Shown here: one piece after another, positions 39,261 through 47,748 of the stretch
Position numbering within the stretch: position 1 is the first letter of the stretch
Layout of the letters: each line of letters opens with the position of its first letter
From: Chloroflexota bacterium
GTDB lineage: Bacteria; Chloroflexota; Anaerolineae; Anaerolineales; Villigracilaceae
Reading direction: 5' to 3'
DNA length: 48,681 bases
Assembly: GCA_016866215.1 (NCBI GenBank)
Contig: VGNE01000026.1
Span: 1-48,681, forward strand
Made by a program: the position numbers and the translations under genes
The notes under the pieces: model-generated
Seen by the model: the letters and a program-made list of their open reading frames with translations, nothing else
What the model was told of the DNA's origin: nothing
The model's database searches: none

Positions 39261-40313
39261 TCATTGCCCTCCGCCAAACATCGGACTGCTCATCACCTCG
39301 GAATCCTGGACAGGGTTGGCATAGACCGTCACAACATCCCCTTCGTTGAGGCCGCTTAGGATTTCTACCTGGGTATCGGTGATCAATCCCAACGTGACCG
39401 CCACGCGCTCCGCTTCGCGCCCGGAAGCGGTCACCCGCGTCACGTACGCCTGACCGCCTTCGGTCTCGACGGCGCGGAATGGGACAAACAGGGTATTCTC
39501 CCGTTTTTCAATCGTAACAATTATGTTGACGGTCATTCCGGGGCGGATCGAAAGGTCGGTGGGATCCAGGCGGACCGTCACAGGATAGAGCACTACGCCG
39601 GATTGCACATCTGCCGAAGATGAAATTTTAATTATTTCGCCGCTCAATTCCGCGCCGGGGAAGGCGTCCGCTGTGACGGAAACCGGGGTGCGCATCGCGA
39701 TACGCGCCACATCGGTCTCGTCCACGTTGACCTCGACATCCAGACTCGAGAGATCGCTCAGGGTCAAGACTGTCTGGCTGTTCCCTGCCATTTCACCGGG
39801 CTCAACCAACAATGCCGTGACAACGCCGCTGAAAGGAGCGACCAGTGTGACCTGCTCCAGCCGCCATTCCGCTTGTTGCAGGGAAATTTGCGCCTGTTCC
39901 AGTTTGGCTTTGGCCTTTTTCACCGGCTCATCCTCTTCCCAGTAATCATCCCGCGCGTCGGAAAGATCATACTCCGCGATGGATACTGAGAGGCGCGCCT
40001 GTTCCACCTGCCACTCCAGATCTTTTGTGTCGAGGCGCAGGAGAGTCTGCCCTGCCTCCACCCGCCCTCCCTCGGTTACGAGCGTCTCTGTCACCCGGCC
40101 GCCGGAGGAAAACGCCAATCCGATCTCAACGCGCGGCACAATACTACCGGAGACATCCACTGTCACAGACAGGTCTCCGCGTTGAACGACCGCGGTCTCG
40201 GTCGCGGGCGCTTCTGCCGCCGCTCTTTTGGCGGAAATTTGCCGGTAAGCCATAAAGCCAAGCGCGGCGATGATGATCACCACAGAAAGGGTCAAAACTG
40301 ATTTCTTGTTCAT
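39261..40313 (-). CDS. MacA/HlyD-type membrane fusion protein
   Basis: 350 residues. One N-terminal helix (SVLTLSVVIIIAALGFMAY) is followed by a lipoyl/biotinyl-like domain (VTETLVTEGGRVEAGQTLLRLD and FSGVVTALLVEPGEMAG), separated by a helical hairpin of about 45 residues (LSVSIAEYDLSDA to QQAEWRLEQ), and a C-terminal beta domain (LNEGDVVTVYANP). The short coiled coil is typical of organisms without an outer-membrane TolC partner, though that is only suggestive. It is first in the exporter block. Confidence 0.9.
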   Translation of the reverse strand: MNKKSVLTLSVVIIIAALGFMAYRQISAKRAAAEAPATETAVVQRGDLSVTVDVSGSIVPRVEIGLAFSSGGRVTETLVTEGGRVEAGQTLLRLDTKDLEWQVEQARLSVSIAEYDLSDARDDYWEEDEPVKKAKAKLEQAQISLQQAEWRLEQVTLVAPFSGVVTALLVEPGEMAGNSQTVLTLSDLSSLDVEVNVDETDVARIAMRTPVSVTADAFPGAELSGEIIKISSSADVQSGVVLYPVTVRLDPTDLSIRPGMTVNIIVTIEKRENTLFVPFRAVETEGGQAYVTRVTASGREAERVAVTLGLITDTQVEILSGLNEGDVVTVYANPVQDSEVMSSPMFGGGQ

Positions 40314-40367
40314 GAGATTTTTTCCTATGTATTAATGTTTTTTGCATCTGGATGGGAAACGGGATGG

Positions 40368-40955
40368 TCACTTCTTCAGATACGTTTCAGGGGATTTGGC
40401 GAACGCGCGCTGGCAGGACGGCGCGCAGAAGTAATAGGCGCGGGCTTCGTGAACATGTTGCAGGGACGTTTTGGGATCCACCTTCATGTCGCAGACCGGG
40501 TCGGTTTCCATCTGCGCGGCCGCGCCCTGTTGCACGAGACGCACGAGGGCAAACATCGAAACGAGGTAGATGGCGCCGATCAAAACATTGGTGACGGTGA
40601 TCGCCCAGCCGTTGTAAAGATATTGCAACATCACGCCGAGCATGGCACCCATCATGCCGCCCATCGCGCCGCCCATGCCGCCGTCCATCATGCCCATCAG
40701 GCCGCCGACGCGCCCGAAGATAATTCCGAAAGCCAGGCCGACGATCACGCCGACCAGGTTGCTGACGAACATGTCGGTCGCCGCGCCGATGAAATAACCG
40801 ACAGCGATACCCGTCATCATGCCCTGCGTCATGCCGATCATCATGCCGAGCATTTCGGTCACGCTCGACTTGTAACGCGCGAGATATATCCCCACGCCCG
40901 CGCTAACCAGCATGACGACAATGCTCGCGATGAATGCAGTTGTAAGATTTAACAT
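40368..40955 (-). CDS. Glycine/methionine-rich membrane protein with C-terminal YHS domain
   Basis: 195 residues from ATG 40955 (AGGAG 6 nt upstream). The first 140 are membrane segments with many Gly and Met (GMMIGMTQGMMTG, GGLMGMMDGGMGGAMGGMMG). The C-terminus is a YHS domain: DPVCDMKVDPKTS and YYFCAPSCQRAFAKSPETYL, with the Cys residues that bind metals such as copper. Clustered Met and the YHS domain suggest a role in copper handling (inference). It directly follows a YtkA-like lipoprotein gene. Confidence 0.82.
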   Translation of the reverse strand: MLNLTTAFIASIVVMLVSAGVGIYLARYKSSVTEMLGMMIGMTQGMMTGIAVGYFIGAATDMFVSNLVGVIVGLAFGIIFGRVGGLMGMMDGGMGGAMGGMMGAMLGVMLQYLYNGWAITVTNVLIGAIYLVSMFALVRLVQQGAAAQMETDPVCDMKVDPKTSLQHVHEARAYYFCAPSCQRAFAKSPETYLKK

Positions 40956-40977
40956 TTTTTCTCCTGTTGCAAGCGAA

Positions 40978-41448
40978 TTACCACGCCACCATGAAATCAA
41001 ATCGGACGGTGGTTAACTGCCCCGCGCGCTCGATGCCGACGATCACGCGCCAGGGACCGGGCATGAGGAAATGGATTTCAGCGCTATAACGCCCTTCGCC
41101 CAATGATGAAGCGGCGGTTACATTTCTGCCGTGACTCATATTGGTCATGTCAATGTCGAAGGAAATCGTCGCGTCGGTGATCGGCTGGCCATTGGAATCA
41201 GTGACAAGCGCTTCGAGAGTGTTATCGCCGCGGGAGGGCGGGTTGGGATCGCTGAAGATCCACACCAGCAGGTCGCCGCTTTGTTTCCCGCCCAACGCAG
41301 GGACTTGATTCGCGGCAGGATCCTGCGCGGTTGAATCAGCGGAGGCGAAGGTTGGGATGGGCGTCGGCTGTTCCACCGACGGAGTCGACATCATGCCGCA
41401 CGAGGCGAGCAGTAATGCCATGAGCGTCAAAATCAGTTTGTTGGTCAT
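40978..41448 (-). CDS. YtkA/FixH-like lipoprotein
   Basis: 156 residues from ATG 41448 (AAGGAAA upstream). A lipobox LLASCG follows a hydrophobic signal (LILTLMALLLASC). A Ser/Thr/Pro linker leads to a beta-sandwich with LEALVTDSNGQPITDATISF, DMTNMSHGR, GRYSAEIHFLMPGPWRVIVGI, the pattern of YtkA-like domains. Met/His positions (MTNMSH, FLMPGPW) may bind copper. It starts 11 nt after the end of the haem-copper-like gene and precedes the YHS gene. Confidence 0.82.
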   Translation of the reverse strand: MTNKLILTLMALLLASCGMMSTPSVEQPTPIPTFASADSTAQDPAANQVPALGGKQSGDLLVWIFSDPNPPSRGDNTLEALVTDSNGQPITDATISFDIDMTNMSHGRNVTAASSLGEGRYSAEIHFLMPGPWRVIVGIERAGQLTTVRFDFMVAW

Positions 41449-41459
41449 CGTAATTTTCC

Positions 41460-42689
41460 TTAAGGCGTTCTTTCTTCCAAACTCACAGCCTGAGATTCCT
41501 CTACTTTTTGCATACCGGAACGCAGGCTTCCCCACAGCGAGATCAAAATCGGGAGCCCGGAGACGATCCAAAAACCATACGCCAGCGCGCGCGAAACCGG
41601 TTCCACATCCGGGAAGAACAGACTGACCCAGAATAGAATCCCTCCGAGATGCACGGTGACGAGGCTCAACCACGTCCCGCCCAAACGCGCGGGCTTATTT
41701 GGCTCGAAGAAGCGTGTGAACAGATATGGAACCAGGGCGTAGCCAAATTGCAGGATCCAGCCAAAGATCAGGATCGGCCCGCCACTACTGGAAACTTCCT
41801 GCACGGGGAAATCGGTTGCGCTGGCGACGATCAGCGGCGCGACCACCACAGGGATGAAGAACCAGACATAGGATGTGAGTAAATGTAACATGCCGAGCGT
41901 CCAGGCGCGGCGGTCACCAAGCAATGGTTTGATCACAATGACAAGCAAAAGTATGCTTCCGAGTGTGTGCAGGATCAAACCAACGACGGTAAATATACTG
42001 ACGTTCAGCCACGGCCCGGAGATCAACCCCAATGCGCCCAGCGCCATTGACCAATAGATCCACGGAATACTACGCGGCCAGGCCAACGGACGATTTGCGA
42101 ACGAGGGGTACAAGTCCACCAGTAGCCCAGCCAGGACGATTGCGGCGAAGCCCCACAGGTTGGTATGGACGTGGACTTCGATGGGGGAGGCGATGTGTAA
42201 GACTTCGCTCCATCCCAGCCAAAGCCCTGTGCCGACCAAACCACCGAGTATCAGATAGCCCAGCCCGGTGATGTAGAACTTGCGTCCTTCGATGCCAGCA
42301 TTTTTTGAAGAGGCTTGCGCGGGGCGCAGGTCAATCAGTTGCTTGATGAGCAGGACGGTGGCAATGCCCACCAGCGTACCACCTGTGACGATGAGCGCGC
42401 GCGTGATGGTGGGAATACCGATCAATAAAAGCACCAGTCCCACGTTCAGGCTCAACCAGATGTCCCAGCGCATTTTGGGGCGCGGCAAACCGCGCAGGGT
42501 TGTCACTAGGATGGGGGCAAGTCCAAACGTAATTTCAGATAAAGCGCCGAGAGTGACCAAATGCACTCTCAGCCATTTCAGGCTTCCGAACAATGGGATG
42601 ATCTCCAGCCCTGTCAAAATCGAAGCCAATGCGGCCAACGCGACTAGGGAAAGGTACAGGAGTGACATGAGGAAGTATGGATGAGGCAT
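41460..42689 (-). CDS. 12-TM haem-copper-oxidase-like membrane protein (paralogue A)
   Basis: 409 residues from ATG 42689 (AGGAGG 7 nt upstream). About twelve membrane helices are present. Conserved His residues lie in RVHLVTLG (H43), EVHVHTNLWGF (H173, H175), LILHTLG (H241) and MLHLLTSYVW (H269). The HxHxNxxG motif and topology resemble subunit I of cbb3/NOR-type haem-copper proteins and NnrS-like proteins, but the full set of six ligands is not assured. It shares MRWDIWLSLNVG and all these His positions with the gene at 42918. Probably haem-binding; function unproven. Confidence 0.7.
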   Translation of the reverse strand: MPHPYFLMSLLYLSLVALAALASILTGLEIIPLFGSLKWLRVHLVTLGALSEITFGLAPILVTTLRGLPRPKMRWDIWLSLNVGLVLLLIGIPTITRALIVTGGTLVGIATVLLIKQLIDLRPAQASSKNAGIEGRKFYITGLGYLILGGLVGTGLWLGWSEVLHIASPIEVHVHTNLWGFAAIVLAGLLVDLYPSFANRPLAWPRSIPWIYWSMALGALGLISGPWLNVSIFTVVGLILHTLGSILLLVIVIKPLLGDRRAWTLGMLHLLTSYVWFFIPVVVAPLIVASATDFPVQEVSSSGGPILIFGWILQFGYALVPYLFTRFFEPNKPARLGGTWLSLVTVHLGGILFWVSLFFPDVEPVSRALAYGFWIVSGLPILISLWGSLRSGMQKVEESQAVSLEERTP

Positions 42690-42690
42690 G

Positions 42691-42915
42691 TCAGCCTCCT
42701 TGTTTCTTCGCGGTTGCCTGGTGCAGAATATCGAGAAATTCTGCAAGTGGTACACGATGGATGCGCGCCGCCCATTCGACCGTCACTGCTTTTGCGGCAA
42801 GCATTCGCAAGGAATATCGTCCCACACGTTTGATGCCAAACACTTCCATTACATCGGCGATATCGCCATATTCTTCAAGGATGGCGGATACGCGTGTATC
42901 TTTTGTAATTTCCAT
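42691..42915 (-). CDS. DUF1858-like small protein without cysteines
   Basis: 74 residues: MEITKDTRVSAILEEYGDIADVM, then EVFGIKRVGRYSLRMLAAKAVTVEWAARIHRVPLAEFL. The first half matches DUF1858, a domain seen with ScdA-type and other redox proteins, which usually has a CxxC after the FG. Here that site reads FGIKRVGR and there is no Cys at all. It lies between the two haem-copper-like genes with gaps of 2 and 1 nt, so it is certainly in the same transcript. Confidence 0.78.
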   Translation of the reverse strand: MEITKDTRVSAILEEYGDIADVMEVFGIKRVGRYSLRMLAAKAVTVEWAARIHRVPLAEFLDILHQATAKKQGG

Positions 42916-42917
42916 GA

Positions 42918-44096
42918 TTACGACGCTTCGATCTTCTGCAAACCAGTCCGCGCGATTTCAGCGAGCTCTTTCAATGGATGGATCAAGGCGATGGCATACA
43001 ACGCGAATCCGATTCCATAGAGAACGCCTCTGGCTGGGACGATGAAGATGCTTGCCCACACAAACAGACTCCCCGCTGTTGCCCCCGCCAGACTCACCCA
43101 ATTGCCGCCAAGTTGCGAATTCTCTTCCTTGAGGAAGAATCGGCGGGCAATGTATGGGATGAGGGCAATGCCAAATTGCAGCACCCAACCATAGATCAAG
43201 GCTTGAGGCGCAATGGATTCGATCGATCCGCCTTCAAGGTATCCAAGCAAAATAAATGGTGCAACCAGGATCGGCGCGGTAATCCATGTGTAGGAGGAAA
43301 CTAAATGCCATGCGCCTGCGCTGTTTAATTTTCCACTGGCTTTGAAGGCTTGGATGGTCAACACGATCAGCCAGATTGTTGAACTCAGGTGCAGAATCAA
43401 ACCTGAAACGGTGGGAGGCAAACTGCCACCGAGCCATGGACCCAACACGAGACCGAACGCCCCGAGAGTCATGCCCCAAAAAATAATCGAAACATTTTTT
43501 GTTGAGCTGAGCGGACGACCCGTGATCATCGGAACAAAATCCACAAGCAAGCCTGCGAAGACAAGCGACATGAAGCCCCATGAGTTGGCATGGATGTGCG
43601 CTTCAAGCGGAATTTTGATGTACAGCGTGTCGCTCCAATTGAGGTATATGCCTGTGCCGATGATGATGCCCACGAGCAAATAGAACATGCCTGTGATGTA
43701 AAACTTGAGGCTTTCAGGCGCATCACCGCCGCGTACATTCCATAATTGAATTAATAGCAATGTCGCAGAAATGAAAATAAGTGTGCCGCCTGTAAAGATC
43801 ATCGGGTGATTCATTCCTGCAAACCCAGCCACGAGCGCAACGAAGCCAACATTGAGGGTCAGCCAAATATCCCAGCGCATGGCAGGACGTGACTTTTTGG
43901 AAAGCGACGCAACCAGCAAAGGCAGTAACCCGAAGATCACTTGAGAGAGAATCCCAAGCGTGATGAAATGTACGCGAACCCAACGCAACGCGGGAAACGC
44001 GCTAACGAGATTGATGCTAACCAATGAAGCATCTGTCGCGGCAAGTAATGCCACGAATGTGAAAAGTAAAGTTGTGAGTAAATATGGAATGGGCAT
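42918..44096 (-). CDS. 12-TM haem-copper-oxidase-like membrane protein (paralogue B)
   Basis: 392 residues from ATG 44096 (AAGGAG about 10 nt upstream). It is paralogous to 41460-42689 along its length, with the same His positions: RVHFITLG (H43), EAHIHANSWGF (H167, H169), LILHLSST (H236) and AWHLVSSYTW (H264). PAMRWDIWLTLNVG is also shared. Paralogue A's additional His in VTVHLGG is absent here. It lies 14 nt after the cytochrome b561 gene, suggesting electron exchange between the two (inference). Confidence 0.7.
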   Translation of the reverse strand: MPIPYLLTTLLFTFVALLAATDASLVSINLVSAFPALRWVRVHFITLGILSQVIFGLLPLLVASLSKKSRPAMRWDIWLTLNVGFVALVAGFAGMNHPMIFTGGTLIFISATLLLIQLWNVRGGDAPESLKFYITGMFYLLVGIIIGTGIYLNWSDTLYIKIPLEAHIHANSWGFMSLVFAGLLVDFVPMITGRPLSSTKNVSIIFWGMTLGAFGLVLGPWLGGSLPPTVSGLILHLSSTIWLIVLTIQAFKASGKLNSAGAWHLVSSYTWITAPILVAPFILLGYLEGGSIESIAPQALIYGWVLQFGIALIPYIARRFFLKEENSQLGGNWVSLAGATAGSLFVWASIFIVPARGVLYGIGFALYAIALIHPLKELAEIARTGLQKIEAS

Positions 44097-44110
44097 TTTA
44101 TTATTCTCCT

Positions 44111-44641
44111 TCATTTTCCATACCACATGCGCGCGAGAAGATTATCCTTGAGCGCGAGTTGATGATAGAACGCCGCACCGACATGCAACAACACAAGCAA
44201 AAATAGCGCAGGCGCGATGAAGCCGTGTAACATACGCGCGGCAAAGTCATAAAAATCTGTGGGCAGAATTCCTGAGCCGCCAAAGACGATTGAGGGAAGC
44301 CCTGCCTGTATCGAAAGCGACATGCCGCTGACCGCCATCAAAAAGACCAACAGGTACAGGGCGTAATGCACGAACTTGCCGAACCCGTCGATGAAGGCAT
44401 TTCCTGTTGAGGCGTAGGCGGGACGCGGGACTTTCATCCGTGTGGTGAAGCGGACGATGATCACGAGCAGCATGGTGACGCCCAACATCATGTGAATCCG
44501 AAGCGGCGCGATCTCGCTTGCGTCGTTCGGAAGGAGGCTGGAATATTTACCGAAGATGAACGCCGCGAAGACGAGAGCAACGGTCAGCCAGTGCAAAGTA
44601 ACTTGCAAGGGATGGTAACGCTTAGGCGAATTTTGAGTCAT
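44111..44641 (-). CDS. Cytochrome b561 family protein
   Basis: 176 residues with four membrane helices. Haem-ligand His candidates lie in RYHPLQVTLHWLTV (H10, H17), LRIHMMLG, FVHYALY and LHGFIAPALFLLVLLHVGAAFYHQ, matching the bacterial cytochrome b561 pattern. Such proteins carry two haems b and pass electrons from quinol or ascorbate-like donors. The gene starts 3 nt after the cupin stop with AAGGAG upstream. Confidence 0.9.
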   Translation of the reverse strand: MTQNSPKRYHPLQVTLHWLTVALVFAAFIFGKYSSLLPNDASEIAPLRIHMMLGVTMLLVIIVRFTTRMKVPRPAYASTGNAFIDGFGKFVHYALYLLVFLMAVSGMSLSIQAGLPSIVFGGSGILPTDFYDFAARMLHGFIAPALFLLVLLHVGAAFYHQLALKDNLLARMWYGK

Positions 44642-44644
44642 CGC

Positions 44645-44968
44645 TTATTTCTCTCCTTTCGAGCCAAGAAATACAACGCGTGTCTTCGCGTTCATACCGC
44701 GCTTCACGCCGCTCGGCACAACAATGGTCACGCCAGGTTTGATCTCGAAGGCTTCGTCGCCAACGGTCATCAAGCCAGCGCCTTGGAGAAAATGGTACAT
44801 CGCCGCCTCGCCGGGATGCGCGGGGATTTGTCCGCCTGCCTCCAGCCCGACGACCAGCGCCTTGAACTGCGACGTGTCAATTAAGAATTGCGGCTTGGGG
44901 CCCTCTGATGAAAAGACAGCCTTTGCTTTTGTATCTGTAAAATAGATTTGTGTAGTTGCGTCAGACAT
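44645..44968 (-). CDS. Cupin-domain protein
   Basis: 107 residues of one beta-barrel cupin: LEAGGQIPAHPGEAAMYHFLQGAG (metal His/Glu region) and EIKPGVTIVVPSGVKRGMNA. The first gene of the long minus-strand run that ends near 36315. AGGAG is 6 nt before the ATG. The start region lies in a perfect 10-bp inverted repeat, so translation may be controlled. The ligand is unknown. Confidence 0.87.
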   Translation of the reverse strand: MSDATTQIYFTDTKAKAVFSSEGPKPQFLIDTSQFKALVVGLEAGGQIPAHPGEAAMYHFLQGAGLMTVGDEAFEIKPGVTIVVPSGVKRGMNAKTRVVFLGSKGEK

Positions 44969-44993
44969 ATTGTCTCCTTTTGGATATGTCTGA
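44961..44993 (-). promoter_or_regulatory. Inverted repeat enclosing the cupin translation start
   Basis: TCAGACATAT and ATATGTCTGA are perfect 10-bp arms (44993-44984 and 44970-44961 on the minus strand). The ribosome site AGGAG is in the 13-nt loop and the ATG is inside the second arm. It may act as an RNA hairpin or as a dimer-binding operator. Confidence 0.55.
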
Positions 44994-45051
44994 CTTTATC
45001 TCTTTCCCCCGCTTCCCGCCCCGACTTTTGTCGGGTTTTTGATCCCAGTTA

Positions 45052-45735
45052 TTATTTGCCCTGAATCATTGCCCGCTCCGCCAAACCTGCACGATCCAAA
45101 ATGCGAATTTGATGTTTATCCATTTCGATCAACCCCGCCTTCGTCAACTCGCGGATGACGCGGCTCAACACATCTGGCACAGTGCCGAGGTGCGACGCCA
45201 TTTCCGTTTGAGTTGTCCAGCGGCGACGTTCGATCACATCTCCTTCGGCTTGTTCTAATAAAAATTTTGCAAACCGCGCCTCCACCGTCCGCAGGGATAA
45301 ATCTGCTGTCAACGCCACAAGGCTGATGAAACGGTCTGCCATGCTTTCCATGATCTGCAACACCGTACGTGGATGTGCCAATAAAACATCTTCCAATGCC
45401 TGACGCGGCAGTAACCAAATCCCTGATTCTTCCAAGACAATTGCAGTGGCAGGATTTGCGCGCTTGGCAAATACCCCGATCTCGTTGAATATTTCGCCTG
45501 CACCCAGAAAGCGCAAGACCTGCTCGCGTCCATCTGGGGAGGTCTTCAACACTTTTAATGAACCGTACTGGAGATAATACAAATTAGTTTCCGTATCCCC
45601 TTCCCAAAACACAACAGCATCAGGCGCGAACACTTTCCACACCGCGCTCTTTGCCAGTGTAGCCAGAGTCTCGTGGTCGAGTCCACGCAGGAATTCGAAG
45701 GTTTGTAAGCGTTTGAGGAGGATATCAGTTTGCAT
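45052..45735 (-). CDS. Crp/Fnr-family transcription regulator
   Basis: 227 residues. A cyclic-nucleotide-binding-type beta-roll (FLRGLDHETLATLAKSAVW, FWEGDTETNLYYLQYGSLKV) leads through a long helix to a winged HTH (TTQTEMASHLGTVPDVLSRVIRELTKAGLI). There are no N-terminal Cys residues for an FeS cluster, so it is not classical Fnr; it resembles Dnr/NnrR-type or haem/cAMP-type members. It lies 83 bp upstream of the cupin gene, facing the same way, and is the natural candidate regulator of the redox gene run. Confidence 0.92.
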   Translation of the reverse strand: MQTDILLKRLQTFEFLRGLDHETLATLAKSAVWKVFAPDAVVFWEGDTETNLYYLQYGSLKVLKTSPDGREQVLRFLGAGEIFNEIGVFAKRANPATAIVLEESGIWLLPRQALEDVLLAHPRTVLQIMESMADRFISLVALTADLSLRTVEARFAKFLLEQAEGDVIERRRWTTQTEMASHLGTVPDVLSRVIRELTKAGLIEMDKHQIRILDRAGLAERAMIQGK

Positions 45736-45752
45736 GGTCTTCCAAGTTTAGC

Positions 45753-45768
45753 ATGAATATCAATTCAT
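45753..45768. promoter_or_regulatory. Possible operator upstream of the Crp/Fnr gene
   Basis: ATGAAT-ATCA-ATTCAT is a perfect 6-4-6 inverted repeat 18 bp before the start codon. Position suggests autoregulation; the sequence does not match the standard FNR or CRP consensus. Confidence 0.35.
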
Positions 45769-45827
45769 TTTGTCAGCGCAATGCAAACTGCTTAATCTGT
45801 TTATGGCACTTTTTGACGAATAAAAAA

Positions 45828-46742
45828 TTAACGGTTATTCAAATGATCTGATTGGCGAAAAAATTTTAGAGGCCCAAGTTTTTCAAAACTTCCTTTTTGC
45901 AGAGCGCCATCCCGATATATGGGAAAAGTTTGTCCTGAGTCACGCAGTTGTTTGAGAGTTTGCGCCAAACCCAGTGTGCCATATTCGCGCGAACGTGTGG
46001 TGTGGTCCAGATCAATCAACTCGGTCATAAATGTTTGATTGGTGGATGCTTCCTGCAATACGCGTCCATCAGGATTAATGATGGTGGAACGCCCGCCGCC
46101 CCATGTGCCAATTCCATTTACACTCACAAAATAACATTGATTGAACATGGCATTCGCGCGCGCCATCACCAGTTCCAGTTCGCGATCTGAAGTGGGTGTA
46201 AGTGTGGGTTGAATAATTACTTCCGCGCCCATCCATGCCAGGGTGCGCGCCACCTCTGGAAACCACATATCATAACAAATACATAAACCAAATCGTCCCA
46301 CATCTGGAATATCAAATACACAAAATTCACTTCCAGCCGACGTGCCCGCTTCATAGGGAAGCCACGGAAACATCTTGCGATATTTCGCAATGATTTCCCC
46401 TTGCGATGAAATGACAATGGAAGTGTTATACATTTTGTCGCCATCACGTTCCCACATGGAACCCGGCACAAGCCATTGATGGGTTTTTCGCGCCAGCGCA
46501 CATAAACGCTCAGTAAGCGGACCTGGTATCGTCTCTGAATTTTTCAGATACCAATCCTTATCTTCAGGCGTAACAAACTGAACCAGCCCCGGCACGATCA
46601 ATTCATGGAACACGACCATGTTCACCCAGGGCAAACCTTTTGCGATATTCAACGCAACGTCAGACATCTTATCTATCGTCCCATTCGCGTCAAAGGGCGA
46701 GACCGACATTTGCACACCTGCGATTCCAAACGACCGAGTCAT
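45828..46742 (-). CDS. Carbon-nitrogen hydrolase (nitrilase superfamily, amidase-like)
   Basis: 304 residues from ATG 46742 (GAGGAG 7 nt upstream), which suits the family better than the longer frame to 46781. The Glu-Lys-Cys triad is visible: FHELIVPG, KYRKMFPWLPYEAG and GLCICYDMWFPE. Members hydrolyse amides or nitriles to acids plus ammonia. It lies 10 nt after oppF, so amide-containing compounds brought in by the transporter may be its substrates (inference). Confidence 0.9.
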   Translation of the reverse strand: MTRSFGIAGVQMSVSPFDANGTIDKMSDVALNIAKGLPWVNMVVFHELIVPGLVQFVTPEDKDWYLKNSETIPGPLTERLCALARKTHQWLVPGSMWERDGDKMYNTSIVISSQGEIIAKYRKMFPWLPYEAGTSAGSEFCVFDIPDVGRFGLCICYDMWFPEVARTLAWMGAEVIIQPTLTPTSDRELELVMARANAMFNQCYFVSVNGIGTWGGGRSTIINPDGRVLQEASTNQTFMTELIDLDHTTRSREYGTLGLAQTLKQLRDSGQTFPIYRDGALQKGSFEKLGPLKFFRQSDHLNNR

Positions 46743-46752
46743 AAATGGCTCC

Positions 46753-47742
46753 TCATACCTCAACAAAATGACAGGCGACAAAGCGCCCGCTTCGTACTTG
46801 ATTGAAAACTGGTTCTGTTTCCTGACAGATTCCCTGCGCTATGGGACAGCGCGTATGGAATCGGCAGCCCGAAGGAGGATCGACCGGGCTGGGGACATTT
46901 CCCTCCAGCACCGTTAATTCATGCTTCACAATATCCACAACTGGCAATGGAATCGCGCCAAACAATGCTTTTGTGTAAGGATGTAATGGAGCGTTGTACA
47001 CATCCTCTGATGAACCAAGTTCCACCAGTTTCCCCAAATACATCACGCCGATGCGGTCACTAATATGCTGGACAACATTGAGGTCATGCGAGATAAACAC
47101 ATACGTTAAATTATTCTCTCGCTGCAAGTCTTGCAATAAATTAATGATCTGTGCCTGCACCGAAACATCCAGCGCGGAAGTTGGCTCATCCAACACAAGC
47201 AAGCGCGGATTAACCGCCAACGCACGTGCAATCGCTACACGTTGACACTGTCCGCCAGATAATTCATGCGGAAAGCGATCCAGATGTTGTTCGCCGAGAC
47301 CGACCTGCTCCAGCAATTGAAGCGCACGCGCGCGGACTTCGCTTTTTGGCACAATCTTATGCGTGAGCAATGGCTCAGAAAGTGCAGCCACAATTTTCAA
47401 ACGCGGGCTCAAAGATGAAAGCGGATTTTGAAAGACAATTTGCATTTCACGACGGATCTGCCGCATTTCATTACGAGAAAAAGATGTGATCTCGCGTTCA
47501 TCAAAAACAACCTTTCCATCTGTCGGTTCGATCAAACGCATCAACATTCTTCCAAGAGTTGTCTTGCCACAGCCTGATTCGCCTACCAAGCCCAGCACTT
47601 CGCCAGTGAACACTTCAAGGCTCACTCCATCCACGGCATAAACAAAACGTGGCGCGGAGCGATTGAGATGCGAAAGTAATCCGCTGGAGAGCGAAAAATG
47701 TTTCTTGAGATTTTGAGCAGTAAGCAAAGGTTGGATAGTCAT
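46753..47742 (-). CDS. oppF: Oligopeptide/dipeptide ABC transporter ATPase, OppF/DppF type
   Basis: 329 residues. Walker A is GESGCGKTTLGRML (about 54-67), Q-loop is IVFQNPLSSLSPR, signature is LSGGQCQRVAIARAL, Walker B is LLVLDEPTSALDVS and the H-loop is VFISHDL. The C-terminal oligopeptide-type extension (GCRFHTRCPIAQGICQ) is present. It is complete and normally works as a heterodimer with OppD, whose gene just upstream is damaged. Confidence 0.93.
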   Translation of the reverse strand: MTIQPLLTAQNLKKHFSLSSGLLSHLNRSAPRFVYAVDGVSLEVFTGEVLGLVGESGCGKTTLGRMLMRLIEPTDGKVVFDEREITSFSRNEMRQIRREMQIVFQNPLSSLSPRLKIVAALSEPLLTHKIVPKSEVRARALQLLEQVGLGEQHLDRFPHELSGGQCQRVAIARALAVNPRLLVLDEPTSALDVSVQAQIINLLQDLQRENNLTYVFISHDLNVVQHISDRIGVMYLGKLVELGSSEDVYNAPLHPYTKALFGAIPLPVVDIVKHELTVLEGNVPSPVDPPSGCRFHTRCPIAQGICQETEPVFNQVRSGRFVACHFVEV

Positions 47743-47748
47743 AAAGAA

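Noticed and set aside
45020-45040. Intrinsic terminator of the Crp/Fnr gene
   Set aside because: CCCGAC-TTTT-GTCGGG followed by TTTTT is only in terminator orientation on the plus strand, where no gene upstream is transcribed; on the minus strand there is no T-tract.
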